This document shows positions 5,640 through 5,905 of a DNA stretch of 5,905 bases, one piece after another. The stretch is from NCBI GenBank assembly GCA_018372555.1, contig JAHAIU010000185.1, positions 1 through 5,905 of the forward strand. The letters are read 5' to 3'. Origin of the DNA: Clostridium sp. (lineage in GTDB: Bacteria > Bacillota > Clostridia > Clostridiales > Clostridiaceae). The position numbers were made by a program, and so were the translations under genes. Every line of letters begins with the position of its first letter. The first letter of the stretch is position 1. The notes below the pieces were generated by a model that worked only from the letters and a program-made list of their open reading frames with translations, did not search any database and was not told where the DNA came from.

Positions 5640-5686
5640 ATACTTATTGCCCTAAAAATCAAATTTTATTTGGAGGTTTGTTTATA

Positions 5687-5905
5687 ATGAATATTAGTAT
5701 TATTGATATGCCTCTGTTCTACGGATGCGATAATCCAGGTGTAGAACAAGGCCCAAAAGTTTTAAGAGAAAACAACCTTCTAGATATCTTTAATAAAAGC
5801 CATAATGTCTGTGATATGGGCGAAGTTCATGTAAAAAATGTTTCTTCAAATGATAAATACGCAGCTAACGCAAAAATGAAGTATTTAGATGAAGTTGTGA
5901 GATCA
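5687..5905 (+). CDS. rocF: Arginase / ureohydrolase family protein, N-terminal 73 residues (cut by window end)
   Basis: The frame opens with MNISIIDMPLFYGCDNPGVE and then QGPKVLR. This is the typical N terminus of bacterial arginases: a first beta strand, then a G-V-x-x-GP-x-x-LR motif (residues 18-27). Arginase hydrolyses arginine to ornithine and urea in the cytosol. The metal-binding motifs that would confirm ureohydrolase activity and separate arginase from agmatinase or formiminoglutamase lie beyond the right edge, so the symbol is provisional. GGAGG (5672-5676) is ten bases before the ATG, a slightly long spacing. The codons include more C-ending choices (TTC, TAC, ATC, GTC, AAC, GGC) than the other genes here, as often seen in highly expressed genes. 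No partner gene is visible within the window. Confidence 0.8.
   Translation, partial: MNISIIDMPLFYGCDNPGVEQGPKVLRENNLLDIFNKSHNVCDMGEVHVKNVSSNDKYAANAKMKYLDEVVRS

Larger units (their letters stand above)
5218..5686. other. Long AT-rich spacer before the arginase gene
   Basis: No supported gene lies here. The spacer contains the second copy of the long repeat (5271-5460), then an AAGGAG motif at 5498-5503 with no start codon at a usable distance, a palindromic element (5508-5571), and a candidate promoter plus ribosome binding site for the arginase gene. A 17-codon ORF (5535-5588) lies within the palindrome but has no properly spaced ribosome binding site. Confidence 0.55.

Noticed and set aside
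5481..5680. Riboswitch (for example guanidine, c-di-GMP or T-box) in the arginase leader
   Set aside because: None of the conserved loops or sequence signatures of these classes could be found, and a candidate promoter lies downstream of the structured part.

Overview
The window looks like chromosomal DNA from a low-GC Firmicute, most likely Clostridium in the broad sense. The DNA is extremely AT-rich, codons overwhelmingly end in A or T, Shine-Dalgarno sites are strong (AAGGAG or GGAGG), intergenic spacers are long and AT-rich, and the gene families (HD-fused Ppx/GppA, LCP, BofC-like, arginase) fit that group. I see no tRNA, rRNA, CRISPR array, transposase or phage gene.

Layout. (1) 1-372 is an AT-rich spacer carrying the first copy of a diverged repeat of about 190 bp. 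(2) 373-1881 (+) encodes a Ppx/GppA-fold protein fused to an HD domain. Its phosphate-binding loops are badly degraded. (3) 1882-2144 is a convergent spacer with a good terminator and an unusual structured segment, where GTGA recurs every 12 nt inside an open frame with no start. (4) 2145-2789 (-) encodes a site-2-protease (M50) family membrane protein in which HExxH and the distal Asp ligand are all replaced, so it is a predicted pseudoprotease. (5) 2790-2914 holds a strong hairpin, a third complementary segment and a probable promoter for gene 4. (6) 2915-4288 (-) encodes an LCP (LytR-CpsA-Psr) cell-wall glycopolymer ligase with a long Pro/Thr/Glu repeat tail. (7) 4526-5158 (+) is divergent from the LCP gene and encodes a membrane-anchored extracytoplasmic protein whose C-terminal half resembles the BofC C-terminal domain. 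(8) 5159-5686 is a spacer with a terminator, the second copy of the long repeat and a palindromic element. (9) 5687 to the window end (+) is the 5' end of an arginase-family gene.

Working together. These are mostly separate transcription units. The centre of the window is an envelope cluster: LCP enzyme, membrane-embedded dead protease homologue and BofC-like anchored protein. The most notable point is that two different enzyme families here, M50 protease and Ppx/GppA, both keep their fold while losing catalytic or ligand-binding residues. This suggests sensor or regulatory roles rather than catalysis. The shared upstream repeat physically links the Ppx-like gene and the arginase gene. Whether it is a common regulatory leader or a dispersed repeat cannot be settled from this window alone.
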